Positions 27,046-36,993 are shown, counted from the first letter of the stretch. The stretch is DNA of 64,000 nt from Lysinibacillus xylanilyticus (GCF_001708185.1 NZ_MDDN01000001.1:434001-498000), one strand, 5' to 3'. Program-made: numbers and translations. The notes: generated by a model from the letters alone, not told the origin.

Positions 27046-27237
27046 CTGAAGAATATAATAAAAGCACTAAGAAAAAAATTAGGACTAACACAAGAAGCCC
27101 TTGCAAGGGAATGTGGGGTTGTTAGACACACTATTAATTGTATTGAAAATGATAAGTATGACCCAACTCTTGAATTAGCCTTTAAAATTGCTAAAGCTCT
27201 AAATAAAAAAGTTGATGAGGTGTTTATATATGAGTAA
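27046..27237 (+). CDS. XRE-family transcriptional regulator, CTG start
   Basis: 63-residue Cro/CI-type helix-turn-helix protein: IKALRKKLGLTQEALAREC, GVVRHTINCIEND, then LELAFKIAKAL and VDEVFIYE. No ATG, GTG or TTG is available: an in-frame TAG lies at 27025-27027 and the only sensible codon after AAAGGAGG (27031-27038) is CTG at 27046, 7 nt downstream of GGAGG. The frame is complete and conserved, so a CTG start is likely. Its stop overlaps the start region of the deformylase gene (ATGAGTAA). Confidence 0.85.
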   Translation: MKNIIKALRKKLGLTQEALARECGVVRHTINCIENDKYDPTLELAFKIAKALNKKVDEVFIYE

Positions 27238-27808
27238 ATTCCATCTTGAGTATATGATAACAATGAAAGATTTTGTAAAGGAGAGTGCTGCGATATTACG
27301 AAAAAATACGAATGAGGTTACGTTACCTGTTTCAAAAGAAGATCAAGATACATTAATTTGTATGCTTAAGTATTTAAAAAATAGCCAAGATCCGGATATT
27401 TCAAAAAAATATAAATTACGTTCAGGAGTTGGCTTATCTGCCAATCAAATTGGTCTGAATAAACGAATGTTTACTGCACTTTATAAAGATGGAGGTAAAT
27501 ATCATGAATATATGTTAATTAACCCAAAAATCGTTAGTCACTCTTTAAACATGATTTATTTACCGGAGGGGGAAGGTTGTCTTTCGGTCAATAGAAACGT
27601 TAATGGCTTTGTTCCAAGATATGAAAGAATTAAAGTTAAAGCATATGACATACATGGGCAAGAAACCATTTATCATTTCAATGGATACGGTTCCATCGTA
27701 ATGCAACACGAAATAGATCATTTAAACGGTATCATGTTTTATGACAGAATAAATAAAGAAAATCCATTTAAACTACCAGACAATGTTATTATTGAGAGTT
27801 TGTATTAA
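27230..27808 (+). CDS. def: Peptide deformylase
   Basis: Removes the formyl group from nascent proteins. All three motifs are present: GVGLSANQIG (motif 1), EGCLSV with the metal Cys (motif 2) and QHEIDHLNG with the HExxH zinc/iron site (motif 3). 192 residues if started at the ATG at 27230, which follows GAGGTG by 5 nt and overlaps the XRE stop; the family N-terminus MITMKDF begins at 27254 but has no SD. Probably a second deformylase besides the one next to fmt, which is not in this window. Confidence 0.9.
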   Translation: MSKFHLEYMITMKDFVKESAAILRKNTNEVTLPVSKEDQDTLICMLKYLKNSQDPDISKKYKLRSGVGLSANQIGLNKRMFTALYKDGGKYHEYMLINPKIVSHSLNMIYLPEGEGCLSVNRNVNGFVPRYERIKVKAYDIHGQETIYHFNGYGSIVMQHEIDHLNGIMFYDRINKENPFKLPDNVIIESLY

Positions 27809-27840
27809 TTAAGAAAAGACTAGTAGTGCAATTTTACCCG

Positions 27841-27898
27841 AAATAACGGTCAGTACGATTAACTGACCGTTATTGGGCCAACAAAACGTTGGTCCCCT
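27841..27898. other. Two adjacent stable hairpins without T-runs
   Basis: AATAACGGTCAGT (27842-27854) and ACTGACCGTTATT (27862-27874) are exact inverted copies with a 7-nt loop. Directly after, GGGCCAAC and GTTGGTCCC pair with one bulge. They lie between the stop codons of convergent def and yneB. Neither has a T-run, so they may be RNA stability elements or protein-binding sites rather than simple terminators. Confidence 0.6.
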
Positions 27899-27965
27899 AG
27901 CGTCGCCACAAGATAAGGCTTCCTATCAGCAGGATGACAAAACTCCCACTGATTGAAGTTTCATT

Positions 27966-28942
<977 letters not shown>

Positions 28943-28959
28943 CATCACAACCCCTTTTC

Positions 28960-29038
28960 AGAATGTTTGTTCGGAATGTATGTTCTTATAATAATGCGAA
29001 CAAATGTTTTTGTCAAACACTTTTCGAACCTATGTTTG
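28960..29038. promoter_or_regulatory. Cluster of LexA (SOS) boxes between yneA and lexA
   Basis: B. subtilis LexA boxes follow CGAAC-N4-GTTCG. CGAACCTATGTTTG (29025-29038) has one mismatch and overlaps the lexA -35 box. Weaker, two-mismatch sites lie at 28960-28973 (AGAATGTTTGTTCG), 28973-28986 (GGAATGTATGTTCT) and 28997-29010 (CGAACAAATGTTTT). The two left sites abut head to tail near the yneA start. Together they would repress both divergent genes. Confidence 0.8.
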
Positions 29039-29064
29039 CTTAAGTGTTCGCATTCTGTTATACT
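29036..29064 (+). promoter_or_regulatory. SigA-type promoter of lexA
   Basis: TTGCTT (29036-29041) and TATACT (29059-29064) are 17 nt apart; the start codon is about 40 nt downstream. The -35 overlaps the best SOS box, which fits autorepression. Confidence 0.8.
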
Positions 29065-29105
29065 ACTAATAAGTAGAATGATTAGAAAAAAAGAGGTGAG
29101 CAATC

Positions 29106-29723
29106 ATGAAAAAAGTTTCGAAAAGACAAGAAGCCATATTAGAGTTCATCAAAGAAGAAGTACGCACAAAGGGGTATCCACCATCTGTACGTGAGATTGG
29201 TGAAGCAGTTGGACTTGCTTCAAGCTCAACAGTTCATGGACATTTAGCTCGTTTAGAACAAAAGGGCTTCATTCGTCGAGACCCAACTAAACCACGCGCT
29301 ATTGAAATCCTAGAGCCAGAGGATTCTATTCAAAAGCAACAAGTTGTACATGTCCCACTTGTTGGGAAGGTTACAGCAGGTTCTCCAATTACTGCTATTG
29401 AAAATATCGATGAATACTTCCCACTTCCAGATATTTATGGTACAAGCGAAGATGAGTTATTTATGCTAGAAATTATGGGTGAATCAATGATTGAAGCTGG
29501 CATCTTAGACGGTGATTTAGTCATAGTTAAACAAAGAGCAACAGCTAATAATGGTGATATTGTCGTAGCCATGACTGAAGAGGATGAAGCAACTGTAAAG
29601 CGTTTCTTCAAGGAAAAAAACCATTTTCGTTTACAGCCTGAAAACGCAACAATGGAGCCGATTATCGTAGACCAAGTTTCTATTTTGGGGCAAGTTGTTG
29701 GTCTCTATCGTCGTGTACATTAG
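29106..29723 (+). CDS. lexA: LexA repressor
   Basis: SOS master repressor with self-cleavage, 205 residues. N-terminal winged HTH ([38 protein letters not shown]), scissile Ala-Gly in KVTAGSPI (about 91-92), catalytic Ser in [11 protein letters not shown] and Lys in [13 protein letters not shown]. Complete and typical. Own terminator just downstream. Confidence 0.98.
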   Translation: MKKVSKRQEAILEFIKEEVRTKGYPPSVREIGEAVGLASSSTVHGHLARLEQKGFIRRDPTKPRAIEILEPEDSIQKQQVVHVPLVGKVTAGSPITAIENIDEYFPLPDIYGTSEDELFMLEIMGESMIEAGILDGDLVIVKQRATANNGDIVVAMTEEDEATVKRFFKEKNHFRLQPENATMEPIIVDQVSILGQVVGLYRRVH

Positions 29724-29742
29724 TATCTCAATATTAAAGTAT

Positions 29743-29780
29743 AAAAAGAGGATATTATGTTCGCATATACCTCTTTTTCT
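29743..29780 (+). terminator. Terminator of lexA
   Basis: AAAAAGAGG (29743-29751) pairs with CCTCTTTTT (29770-29778) around an 18-nt loop, 20 nt after the lexA stop. Confidence 0.75.
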
Positions 29781-29930
29781 TAATTTAAGGCTAGAGAATC
29801 AAGCAAGATGAGCACGAGTACACGCATTTAGTCCAGTCCTTTTGGAAAAAATCAAAATACGAAAACGCGTTGCTAGAAATAGTACTAAATGAAGATGTCG
29901 AAGGAGACTTTTCGGACATCTTTTTTCTTT
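29781..29930 (+). other. Startless open frame ending in a terminator-like hairpin
   Basis: A frame without a start codon from about 29787 reads protein-like sequence (DEHEYTHLVQSFWKK, YENALLEIVLNEDVEGDF) for some 45 codons, then runs into a hairpin GATGTC (29894-29899) with GACATC (29915-29920) and TTTTTT. It may be the tail of a decayed gene with its terminator. I cannot name the family; chance cannot be excluded. Confidence 0.3.
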
Positions 29931-29949
29931 TGATCATAACTTTGCTTAA

Positions 29950-29984
29950 AAGAAAAAAAGAATCCACTTTAGCATGGATTCCTA
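29950..29984 (-). terminator. Terminator of the PuuD-like gene
   Basis: GAATCCA (29960-29966) and TGGATTC (29975-29981) form the stem; on the minus strand seven T residues follow. About 45 nt after the stop. Confidence 0.75.
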
Positions 29985-30028
29985 GTAAGCATCGAAACGT
30001 CGAACTAGCAATTTTAAGTTATCAAGTA

Positions 30029-30751
30029 TTATGCCTCTACTTTGAATTTCAAACTTGCCCTTACAAATGCAGTAAATAATTTCTTCGATCCACCATCTCC
30101 TACAATGGCAAGCTCTTCAGGATGCCACTGTACGCCCAGACAAAATGGTAAATCTTCGTGTACTACCGCTTCAACGATACCATCACTTGATTTTGCTGCT
30201 ACTTTCATTTTTTCCGAAACTACATTTACAGCCTGATGATGAAATGAATTAACAGCAATTTGCGCTTCCTCAATAATCGTTTTTAGTAGTGTATCAGGTG
30301 TAACATGAACATAATGTGTAGCAACGCCTCGAGCCGCTTGTTGTTTGTGCTTTAATAATTTACTACTATGATATTCGCTATCAATATCCTGATAAACCGT
30401 ACCTCCTAGCGCTACATTTAGTATTTGCATCCCTCGACAAATGCCAAAAATCGGCATTTGGCGAATAAAGGCCGCTTCAATTAAGGCAAGCTCCACAGAA
30501 TCCCTTTCTGGATGAACTTTCCCTAATTTCGGTGTAGGTTCTGCACCAAAGAGAAATGGATGTACATCATAGCCACCCGATAATAATAATCCATCCGTTA
30601 ACGATAAAATTTGTGCTACATCCTTTTCTATGCCAAGCGGAATTATCAATGGAATTCCACCAGCTTCAATGACACTTTTGCTGTAGGCGGCGTTTAATCT
30701 AGAAGACAAATCATCTTCCACAAAGGCCGTTATACCGATAACTGGTTTCAC
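30029..30751 (-). CDS. Class I glutamine amidotransferase, gamma-glutamyl-GABA hydrolase-like
   Basis: 240 residues of the PuuD/peptidase C26 family. Nucleophile Cys in IFGICRGMQ (about 108), catalytic His-Glu in GVQWHPEE; DGLLLSGGYDVHP is the family oxyanion region. PuuD cleaves gamma-glutamyl-GABA in putrescine breakdown, but no other puu gene is near. GTG at 30751 follows GGAGGGG by 5 nt and gives the standard VKPVIGITA start; the longer frame from 30772 lacks an SD. Confidence 0.85.
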   Translation of the reverse strand: MKPVIGITAFVEDDLSSRLNAAYSKSVIEAGGIPLIIPLGIEKDVAQILSLTDGLLLSGGYDVHPFLFGAEPTPKLGKVHPERDSVELALIEAAFIRQMPIFGICRGMQILNVALGGTVYQDIDSEYHSSKLLKHKQQAARGVATHYVHVTPDTLLKTIIEEAQIAVNSFHHQAVNVVSEKMKVAAKSSDGIVEAVVHEDLPFCLGVQWHPEELAIVGDGGSKKLFTAFVRASLKFKVEA

Positions 30752-30784
30752 TTTATCCCCTCCATGATCCACAAGATTTACGAC

Positions 30785-31537
30785 TTACCAACATTCAAAA
30801 TACCAATTCATCAACGCGTCTCCATAAAAATAGACAACGATCCCTGCTAGCGCAATAGATGGTCCAAATGGTATAGGCGTTTTTCTTCCCTGCCTACGGA
30901 CCTTTAACACCACTATCCCAACAATCATTCCAATCACAGCTGATACAAATAGTGTCAGAAGTGTATGTATTGTGCCGAGTACAAGACCGAGTAAAAAGAA
31001 TAATTTAATATCGCCACCACCCATACCACCTCTTGATAAAGCAGCAATACTATATAGTATGCAAAATCCTACGACAGCACCAACTATACTATCCCACCAC
31101 GGAGACAACGGCGATATCAAGCGTCCAATAATTAGTAATGGTAAAAAGAATAGGAGTATTTTATCAGGAATAAGCATATACGCAAAATCCGATACAACAA
31201 TAATTACTAATAATGAAATCAATAATAGTGCTACAAAAAATTCTGCACTAAAGCCTAATTTCCAATAAGCCAAGGCAAATAATATGCCTGTTATAAGTTC
31301 CATCAGTGGATAAATCCCAGAAATTTTTTGACCACAGCTACGGCATTTCCCACCTAAAAACATATAAGACAACACAGGTATCAAATCAAGCACAGTCAAC
31401 TTTCTCTTACAATGAATACAATGCGAAGGTGGACGGAAAATCGACCCTTTTATTGGTATCCGTAAGCCCACTACATTAAAAAAAGAGCCAAGAACGAAGC
31501 CAAAAAGTAAAACAATAATTGTATAAGCCATTTCCAT
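30785..31537 (-). CDS. comC: Type IV prepilin leader peptidase / N-methyltransferase
   Basis: 250-residue membrane aspartic protease with both usual cysteine pairs CIHC and CRSC (about 40-75), catalytic Asp in VSDFAYMLIPD and GGMGGGDIKL, and about seven membrane helices. It processes competence pseudopilins (ComGC type) in Bacillales. AGGAGG is 8 nt before the ATG. Not next to folC, its B. subtilis neighbour; the amidotransferase gene follows by 33 nt. Gene symbol by homology. Confidence 0.88.
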   Translation of the reverse strand: MEMAYTIIVLLFGFVLGSFFNVVGLRIPIKGSIFRPPSHCIHCKRKLTVLDLIPVLSYMFLGGKCRSCGQKISGIYPLMELITGILFALAYWKLGFSAEFFVALLLISLLVIIVVSDFAYMLIPDKILLFFLPLLIIGRLISPLSPWWDSIVGAVVGFCILYSIAALSRGGMGGGDIKLFFLLGLVLGTIHTLLTLFVSAVIGMIVGIVVLKVRRQGRKTPIPFGPSIALAGIVVYFYGDALMNWYFECW

Positions 31538-31769
31538 CTTTATGTCCTCCTATACCAATAGACGCCCATACAATTCAAGTATGCGCGCCATTTACATTAT
31601 TGTGATCCTTCAAAATAGATCGTCGTTACCTGTTTTTCCTAATCTTCTAGTATACTAAAGTTAATTATAGCAGTTTTCATCACACGCTTTGTATTATAAT
31701 TTTCAGATTTTTTAAAATACATTTCTAGCAACTTAAAATTTGAAGATTTAAATGACAATCATAATGAAA

Positions 31770-31806
31770 ATAGCCTATTAGAAAATACTTCTAACAGGCT
31801 TTTTCA
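31770..31806 (-). terminator. Terminator of the DUF2339 gene
   Basis: AGCCTATTAGAA and TTCTAACAGGCT form a stem with one mismatch and a 5-nt loop; T-rich flanks on both sides. The remaining spacer 31538-31769 is AT-rich and shows no gene. Confidence 0.8.
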
Positions 31807-31817
31807 AACGATCTCTA

Positions 31818-33935
31818 TTATTTTTTCAACAATCGTCCCGACAGCAGCAACCCAATTCCACCAACCGTCATAAACAGTATTGCTCTAATTAGTAAATCGA
31901 GGGCCGACAAATCGAAGAATATAAGTTTTACAAAAGCAATAATTAAGATGATAAAACCAGTTAGGCGTAATGCTCGTAAATGACGACCTGAGCTAAGCCA
32001 TAGTGCAACGCTTGCTGTAAGGAATAATGTAATTGTTGAGAACACAATACTTAACTTCCAATCAAGTATCCCATTATATGCAAGTTGGAATATTAGCCCC
32101 TTAACAGCTATCATCGTAAGCACAACGCCTGCACTTACAATTGGGTCCAAAAGTTTCTCTAGTTGCACTTGATAGGTTTGATAAATGCGCCCCTTCTTTA
32201 GTAAATCGACAATAATTGCTACGATAACCGCAATATACACGATTCTTGTCACTATATTTAACCACGCGACACCTTGCATATTGTATGGTATAGCTACAAG
32301 CATTAGTGTAAAGAGAAGGAAAAATACACTAAGAGCAGGTGTTAATGCACGCCCTTTATATTTTATTGGTACTAGAAGCGATCCGACAAATAATAAAGCG
32401 ATTATTATACACATCAGATGCGGAATATTACTAACATCTGCAAAATAAGTTGCATCAATCTTTCCGATATAAGCTAAGAAATAACTAGTTGTTATTAAAG
32501 CTAAAATATCAATCACATACATATCCTTCATGATCTGTTCAAATACAGTCAGTGTCTCTTTTGGACGTCTCGCATATAAATAAATAATCAGGAGATAAAT
32601 TCCAGGCATCACCAAACTCGCATGATTTATGCTGAAAAATGGTGCAGGATCATGAATACTAAAGTTTATGGCAAGTACAATCATAAATAAGAATGAGCCG
32701 ACAACCTTCATGATACTTGCTCGTAAACGTAAACTCATCATAACACCTGCAAAGACGATGAACGGGATCAATATGTGATCCACTTTCCCTGGTAAATTCA
32801 TAACTAGTAGCGTATTAAATAGTGTAATAAACGCGAGTGTTACGGCACTATCAAATGCCTCCTGCCATTTTTGCTTATAGCCATAACCCGCTAAAATTGC
32901 AAATAAACTGACTATTACGAGTAACAGTGCTTCTCCAAATTCAATTGTTGTAATAATAAAATTCATGAGCAATAAACTGAATAAACCAAGGCTAAATTGC
33001 ATACCAACATGAGTATATTTCCATGTAGACGCTACATTATATAAACGACACCAACTCGTGTTAAAAATAGATAGCATAACAAGCAAACCTATTGCAAAAA
33101 CAACTTGATTGTCATTATTCATAAATGTTTCTATGCTGATCGCTAGCACAGTGAAAAAGGTTGCGATATAGAGTGCCCACTTCTGCTTGTGTTGATGAAT
33201 GACAAATTGCAACATCGTAAACAGTACAATCACATAGATTAAAATAATAACAGGACTAAAATCCATATATTCTAGTAAATAAGGTAGTAATAGTGAGGTA
33301 AATGCTACAAATACTGTTAGCACCTCATTTTTCTTTAAGAAACTAATAGCAATACCATAGCCGATATAAACCATCGCTATCACAAGCGCAAGTGTTAAAC
33401 CTATTATTTCATATAATATCGCGCCAGCCGCTGTCGTTAATATCCCAACAATAAATGCTCCGCCATATAACGAAATCGTAACAGCTGATGATCCTACTTT
33501 TTTGCGCTCTAAAACATAAGCTATTAAGGTTAAGGCAAGCGATAATACATAGGCAAGGATGATTTTAACTTCGTTCGATAAATAGCCATAATCACTTACT
33601 AGCTTTAGACCCCAAAGCACTCCCATCACTAAAATAACCATAAATACTTTTGGTAGTGCCCCCATAATACGTTCCTCTAACGTTCGCTGTGGCTGCACCT
33701 TTTTTTCTGGTGCTGACATTTGCTTTGGATTTGGCTCCGAATTTAGTTTTGGATTCGGTTTTGGCTTTAGGTTTGGCGCAGGCTTTAGCGTAGATTGCTC
33801 AATCATGGATTTTTCGGCACTCAGTGTACTTGTTTTTGCAACTGATTGTTGACACTTCACGGCCTCTAACTCTTTCCGTAAATCCATCATTTCTTGCTCG
33901 AGTTTGACAATCCTCTGCTCCATTTCAAGCGACAT
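31818..33935 (-). CDS. Large polytopic membrane protein (DUF2339)
   Basis: 705 residues. An N-terminal coiled coil (about 1-27, EQRIVKLEQEMMDLRKELEA), a low-complexity linker rich in P, K and N (PNLKPKPNPKLNSEPNPK, about 53-70), then some 18-20 membrane helices to the C-terminus with almost no loops. This layout is that of DUF2339 proteins, of unknown function. RSEETERK-like catalytic motifs are absent. Single gene, own terminator. Confidence 0.8.
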   Translation of the reverse strand: MSLEMEQRIVKLEQEMMDLRKELEAVKCQQSVAKTSTLSAEKSMIEQSTLKPAPNLKPKPNPKLNSEPNPKQMSAPEKKVQPQRTLEERIMGALPKVFMVILVMGVLWGLKLVSDYGYLSNEVKIILAYVLSLALTLIAYVLERKKVGSSAVTISLYGGAFIVGILTTAAGAILYEIIGLTLALVIAMVYIGYGIAISFLKKNEVLTVFVAFTSLLLPYLLEYMDFSPVIILIYVIVLFTMLQFVIHQHKQKWALYIATFFTVLAISIETFMNNDNQVVFAIGLLVMLSIFNTSWCRLYNVASTWKYTHVGMQFSLGLFSLLLMNFIITTIEFGEALLLVIVSLFAILAGYGYKQKWQEAFDSAVTLAFITLFNTLLVMNLPGKVDHILIPFIVFAGVMMSLRLRASIMKVVGSFLFMIVLAINFSIHDPAPFFSINHASLVMPGIYLLIIYLYARRPKETLTVFEQIMKDMYVIDILALITTSYFLAYIGKIDATYFADVSNIPHLMCIIIALLFVGSLLVPIKYKGRALTPALSVFFLLFTLMLVAIPYNMQGVAWLNIVTRIVYIAVIVAIIVDLLKKGRIYQTYQVQLEKLLDPIVSAGVVLTMIAVKGLIFQLAYNGILDWKLSIVFSTITLFLTASVALWLSSGRHLRALRLTGFIILIIAFVKLIFFDLSALDLLIRAILFMTVGGIGLLLSGRLLKK

Positions 33936-34023
33936 TCAATCATCCACCCCACTTAATCATTTTTCAACATTATAACATATTTACCATTGTTGCAAAATTA
34001 CACTTTTGTTTCATTTTTACTTT

Positions 34024-34275
34024 TTATCTAGGTCTACGATACATTAAAGCACGTTCACTATCACTGGTTCCCCTTGTAGTTGGATCTACGACAACTCCCA
34101 TTAAAACAAGAATCGATAAAACAATATTAATAATGGACGTTAGCTGCGCACTCATTGCACTCGTTAAATCATAGCCAAAAATAGCTGCTACTTGCTGTGC
34201 GAGTAATAATATCAATGAAAATAGCGACAGTAAAAATGGTTTATGCAGAAGACGGATTCTCCAGTTAATTCTCAT
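34024..34275 (-). CDS. Phage holin, phi LC3 family-like
   Basis: 83 residues: a basic start MRINWRIRLLHKPF, two membrane helices (LLSLFSLILLLAQQVAAIFG, TSIINIVLSILVLMGVV) and the highly typical end DPTTRGTSDSERALMYRRP. Phi LC3-type holins permeabilise the membrane for endolysin release. No endolysin or phage gene is adjacent, so it may be a domesticated holin. Confidence 0.85.
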   Translation of the reverse strand: MRINWRIRLLHKPFLLSLFSLILLLAQQVAAIFGYDLTSAMSAQLTSIINIVLSILVLMGVVVDPTTRGTSDSERALMYRRPR

Positions 34276-34433
34276 AAACGCTCACCTCCCCCCTTCTCAA
34301 TCACATTATATGCTCCGTGGTTACATGACACATATGCAAAAATGGAGCATCCAACATGAATTTACAGAAATTTTCCTTTATCTCGCTGTCTTCACAATTA
34401 GGAGGGAATTCTGCTCAATACTCACTTTTTAGG

Positions 34434-34462
34434 GCAAAAAAAACACCCCTAAGGATGTTAAT
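34434..34462 (-). terminator. Terminator of the SnoaL-like gene
   Basis: On the minus strand AACATCC and GGGGTGTT pair with a small bulge, followed by eight T residues. It touches the stop codon of the gene. Confidence 0.7.
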
Positions 34463-34880
34463 TAATTTTATTACGGTTGAGTTGTTTTTCAATACCAGCC
34501 CGATCAATCTGAATCCAATATTCTGCTATCTTTTCATCTTCAATTCTATAAACTGCGCTTGCTATTTCAATAACAGGAAGACTTGTTGGCTGATATCCAT
34601 CAACTTTTCCAACATGTGTACCAACTTGTTTCCATCGTACATATACTTTATTTTCTTGTACCATAAACTCTTGGATTTCTAATGAAAAATCGCCATATGC
34701 TTCTACCATTTCTTGTACATGGTCAGCATAATCTTGGGGAGTTCTTAAAACCGTTAACTCCTCTTCAGAAATAACTTGGTGTGCCAATACTTGTTCTGCC
34801 ATTAACTCTGTTGCGTAATCTGGATTATTCCCTGAACGTACTTCTTCAAAAAATTTCTTCACAATTTGTTCTGGTGTCAT
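34458..34880 (-). CDS. SnoaL-like / NTF2-fold protein
   Basis: 140 residues in the alpha+beta cone fold seen in ester-cyclase-like SnoaL proteins: VKKFFEEVRSGNNPDYATEL, then HQVISEEELTV, VRWKQVGTHVGKVDGYQPT and EYWIQIDRAG. Polyketide cyclases are the name-givers, but most bacterial members have unknown roles. SD GGAGGGTTCAA-like before the ATG. Single gene. Confidence 0.75.
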   Translation of the reverse strand: MTPEQIVKKFFEEVRSGNNPDYATELMAEQVLAHQVISEEELTVLRTPQDYADHVQEMVEAYGDFSLEIQEFMVQENKVYVRWKQVGTHVGKVDGYQPTSLPVIEIASAVYRIEDEKIAEYWIQIDRAGIEKQLNRNKIN

Positions 34881-35362
34881 TTGAACCCTCCGCTATAATT
34901 TACTATATATTCTGACGAGAATCACTTCATCTCCCCATGCTTAATAATAATTCGAGAGACAAGATATTGGAACCATATTCTACAAATTCCACTCTCCACT
35001 TCATGGAACTTATAATGACCTTGACTAGCTTTCACACAATGCCCTCTGCAGTTGTACTGATTGATAACTTTCTTGAAATTTTGCTGAAGGTTCCATTTTT
35101 ATATGTTTTATCAGGTATGTTTATTAAACATTTTATTCATTCAAATATATTCAAGAACACTAATTTCACTGCGGGCTACATCAGTTGAAAACTGTAATAT
35201 ATTAGTAAAATATCAACAAAAAACAACCTTTTATCGGTCAATATATATTTTCCTAATCTACACACCTGATGTTTTATCATAGATGCTACGTTCATATAAA
35301 TAGTTAAGATGCATCTTGCTTAGCGCTGATGCCTTCAAATTTGCATATAGTGGGTGATCGAA
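34881..35362. other. Intergenic region before the acyltransferase gene
   Basis: About 480 bp, AT-rich. A plus-strand frame at 34937-35188 (83 codons) has no SD, no recognisable domain and no close neighbour on its strand; I do not call it. No hairpin with T-run or tandem repeat was seen. Confidence 0.4.
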
Positions 35363-36364
35363 ATGGTGTATGAGTGGAATGTTTTAAGGGCAATTGCCTG
35401 CTTATCTATTGTATTATTACACGCTACAACTAATACAGAAATTATTAACGGATACATCGAAAATCCGTACTATCAATTTTTCAGATTATTATTATGTTTC
35501 GCGACGCCAACATTTATTCTATTATCTATTATTATTTTAGCAAAGCGCTACCCAGTCGAACTACCTCCTAACTTTTTATGGCGACGTTTTCAATTTGTTT
35601 ATATTCCATTTGTTGCTGCTAGTATTTTGTATGCAGTATATGCAGCTCTTCATTATGATGAAAGCTTTTGGAATGCACTGTATCGCCATATTCTCTTAGG
35701 AGATTTCTCGGGATGGTTTGTCATGACAATCTTTCAATTATACATTCTGTTCTTTATCATAAAAAAGTATCAGCTATCAAGCATATGGCTAACACCAATT
35801 ATGTTGGCACTTGGTATTTTATATATGACGCTCGCAAAGCTGAATGGTGAATTCTTTATAGTAAACGATAATCTTGTTCGTTTACTATTTATTGGTTGGC
35901 TTCCTTATTTCGCAATTGCTTATTTAATCGGTACGCATTATCGATGGATTACCTTATATATTAGTAAGTACAAATTCTTTACGCTAGTTTTCGTTGTTCT
36001 TTCAGCATCTATACTGGCGATCAACTATTATTTGGGAGCCACTGAAATCACATCTAGACGATTAGATATGATGTTGCTTATTATTTCAATAACTTTATGC
36101 ATTTTAGCATTTGGTCAAATTGTGCCGAAGCTAAAAATCGTTAATTTAGTAAGTCAATATTCATTTGGTATATTTTTGATCCATTGGCTTGTTCAAGAAT
36201 TTTTAGTCCCTTATACAGCACAAATACCTACTACCTCTCTTCAAGTCATCGCGCTATTTCTTTCGAGCGTAGTTATCTGTATGTTGATTATAAAAATCAT
36301 TTCATTTTTACCTTATAGTGCTTATCTAATTGGCAAGGCACACATTAAAAAGCCATCTCAGTAA
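35363..36364 (+). CDS. Membrane acyltransferase, acyltransferase-3 family
   Basis: 333 residues with about ten membrane helices. RAIACLSIVLLHATT near the start carries the conserved His of the family; a second conserved stretch is FGIFLIHWLVQEFLVP (about 270). Such enzymes O-acetylate cell-wall or surface polymers. ATG at 35363 follows a GGGTGATC SD; a GTG at 35354 is too close to it. It ends 7 nt inside the end of yhhQ on the other strand. Target unknown. Confidence 0.82.
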   Translation: MVYEWNVLRAIACLSIVLLHATTNTEIINGYIENPYYQFFRLLLCFATPTFILLSIIILAKRYPVELPPNFLWRRFQFVYIPFVAASILYAVYAALHYDESFWNALYRHILLGDFSGWFVMTIFQLYILFFIIKKYQLSSIWLTPIMLALGILYMTLAKLNGEFFIVNDNLVRLLFIGWLPYFAIAYLIGTHYRWITLYISKYKFFTLVFVVLSASILAINYYLGATEITSRRLDMMLLIISITLCILAFGQIVPKLKIVNLVSQYSFGIFLIHWLVQEFLVPYTAQIPTTSLQVIALFLSSVVICMLIIKIISFLPYSAYLIGKAHIKKPSQ

Positions 36365-36993
36365 TGAGATGGCTCTATGCTTTTACGCTTGTCAAATTTC
36401 CGTGCCACAAAAACTAACCCGTAAACAAGTGGCGTTGCTACAATCGACGCTAAAAATTTAAACAGATACTGTGTTATAAACAATGTCAGTAATACTTTAA
36501 ATGGCATTACACCATAAAAGGCTATCGTAATAAATAGTGCCGTATCGATGAGCTGACTTACCATCGTAGACGCATTGTTTCGAAGCCAAAGCTTACCGTC
36601 GCCATGCTTTTCCTTAAATTTACTAAATATCATGACATCCAAATTTACACTAACCGTATACGCAACAAGGCTTGCAATAATGACACGCATACTGCCACCA
36701 AGAATTATCTCAAACTCCTTTTGATGAGCAAAGGCTTGTGCAGGTGGTAGCTCAATGGCAATAGCAATAAAGCATGCCGCAAACACTTGTGCTATAAGCC
36801 CCGTTCTTACCGTGCGACTGCCCGCTTCCCTACCGTACACTTCGCAAATTACATCAATAAGAGGATACGTGAAAATAATAAGTATTGCTGCTGCCGGAAG
36901 TATCATCCATTCGCCTATACTAAACACTTTAACAGCTAAAACATTTGCCAAAATTAAAAAGCCAACAAACAACCCATTTAAATAATACAGCAT
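36358..36993 (-). CDS. yhhQ: Queuosine precursor transporter (YhhQ/VUT family)
   Basis: 211 residues with six or seven membrane helices. Family features: YLNGLFVGFLILANVLAVKVF, YPLIDVICEVYGREAGSR and a later DVMIFSKFKEKHGDGKLWLR. YhhQ imports preQ0/preQ1. Its ATG overlaps the queF stop (TGATG), so the two are coupled and share the preQ1 riboswitch upstream of queF. A TTG at 36996 is an alternative start. Confidence 0.93.
   Translation of the reverse strand: MLYYLNGLFVGFLILANVLAVKVFSIGEWMILPAAAILIIFTYPLIDVICEVYGREAGSRTVRTGLIAQVFAACFIAIAIELPPAQAFAHQKEFEIILGGSMRVIIASLVAYTVSVNLDVMIFSKFKEKHGDGKLWLRNNASTMVSQLIDTALFITIAFYGVMPFKVLLTLFITQYLFKFLASIVATPLVYGLVFVARKFDKRKSIEPSHY

Noticed and set aside
34024-34275. 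Prophage remnant signalled by the holin
   Set aside because: Only one holin-like gene; no endolysin, integrase, att site or tail gene nearby.
34937-35188. Plus-strand ORF of 83 codons
   Set aside because: No SD, no family recognised, AT-rich composition compatible with chance.
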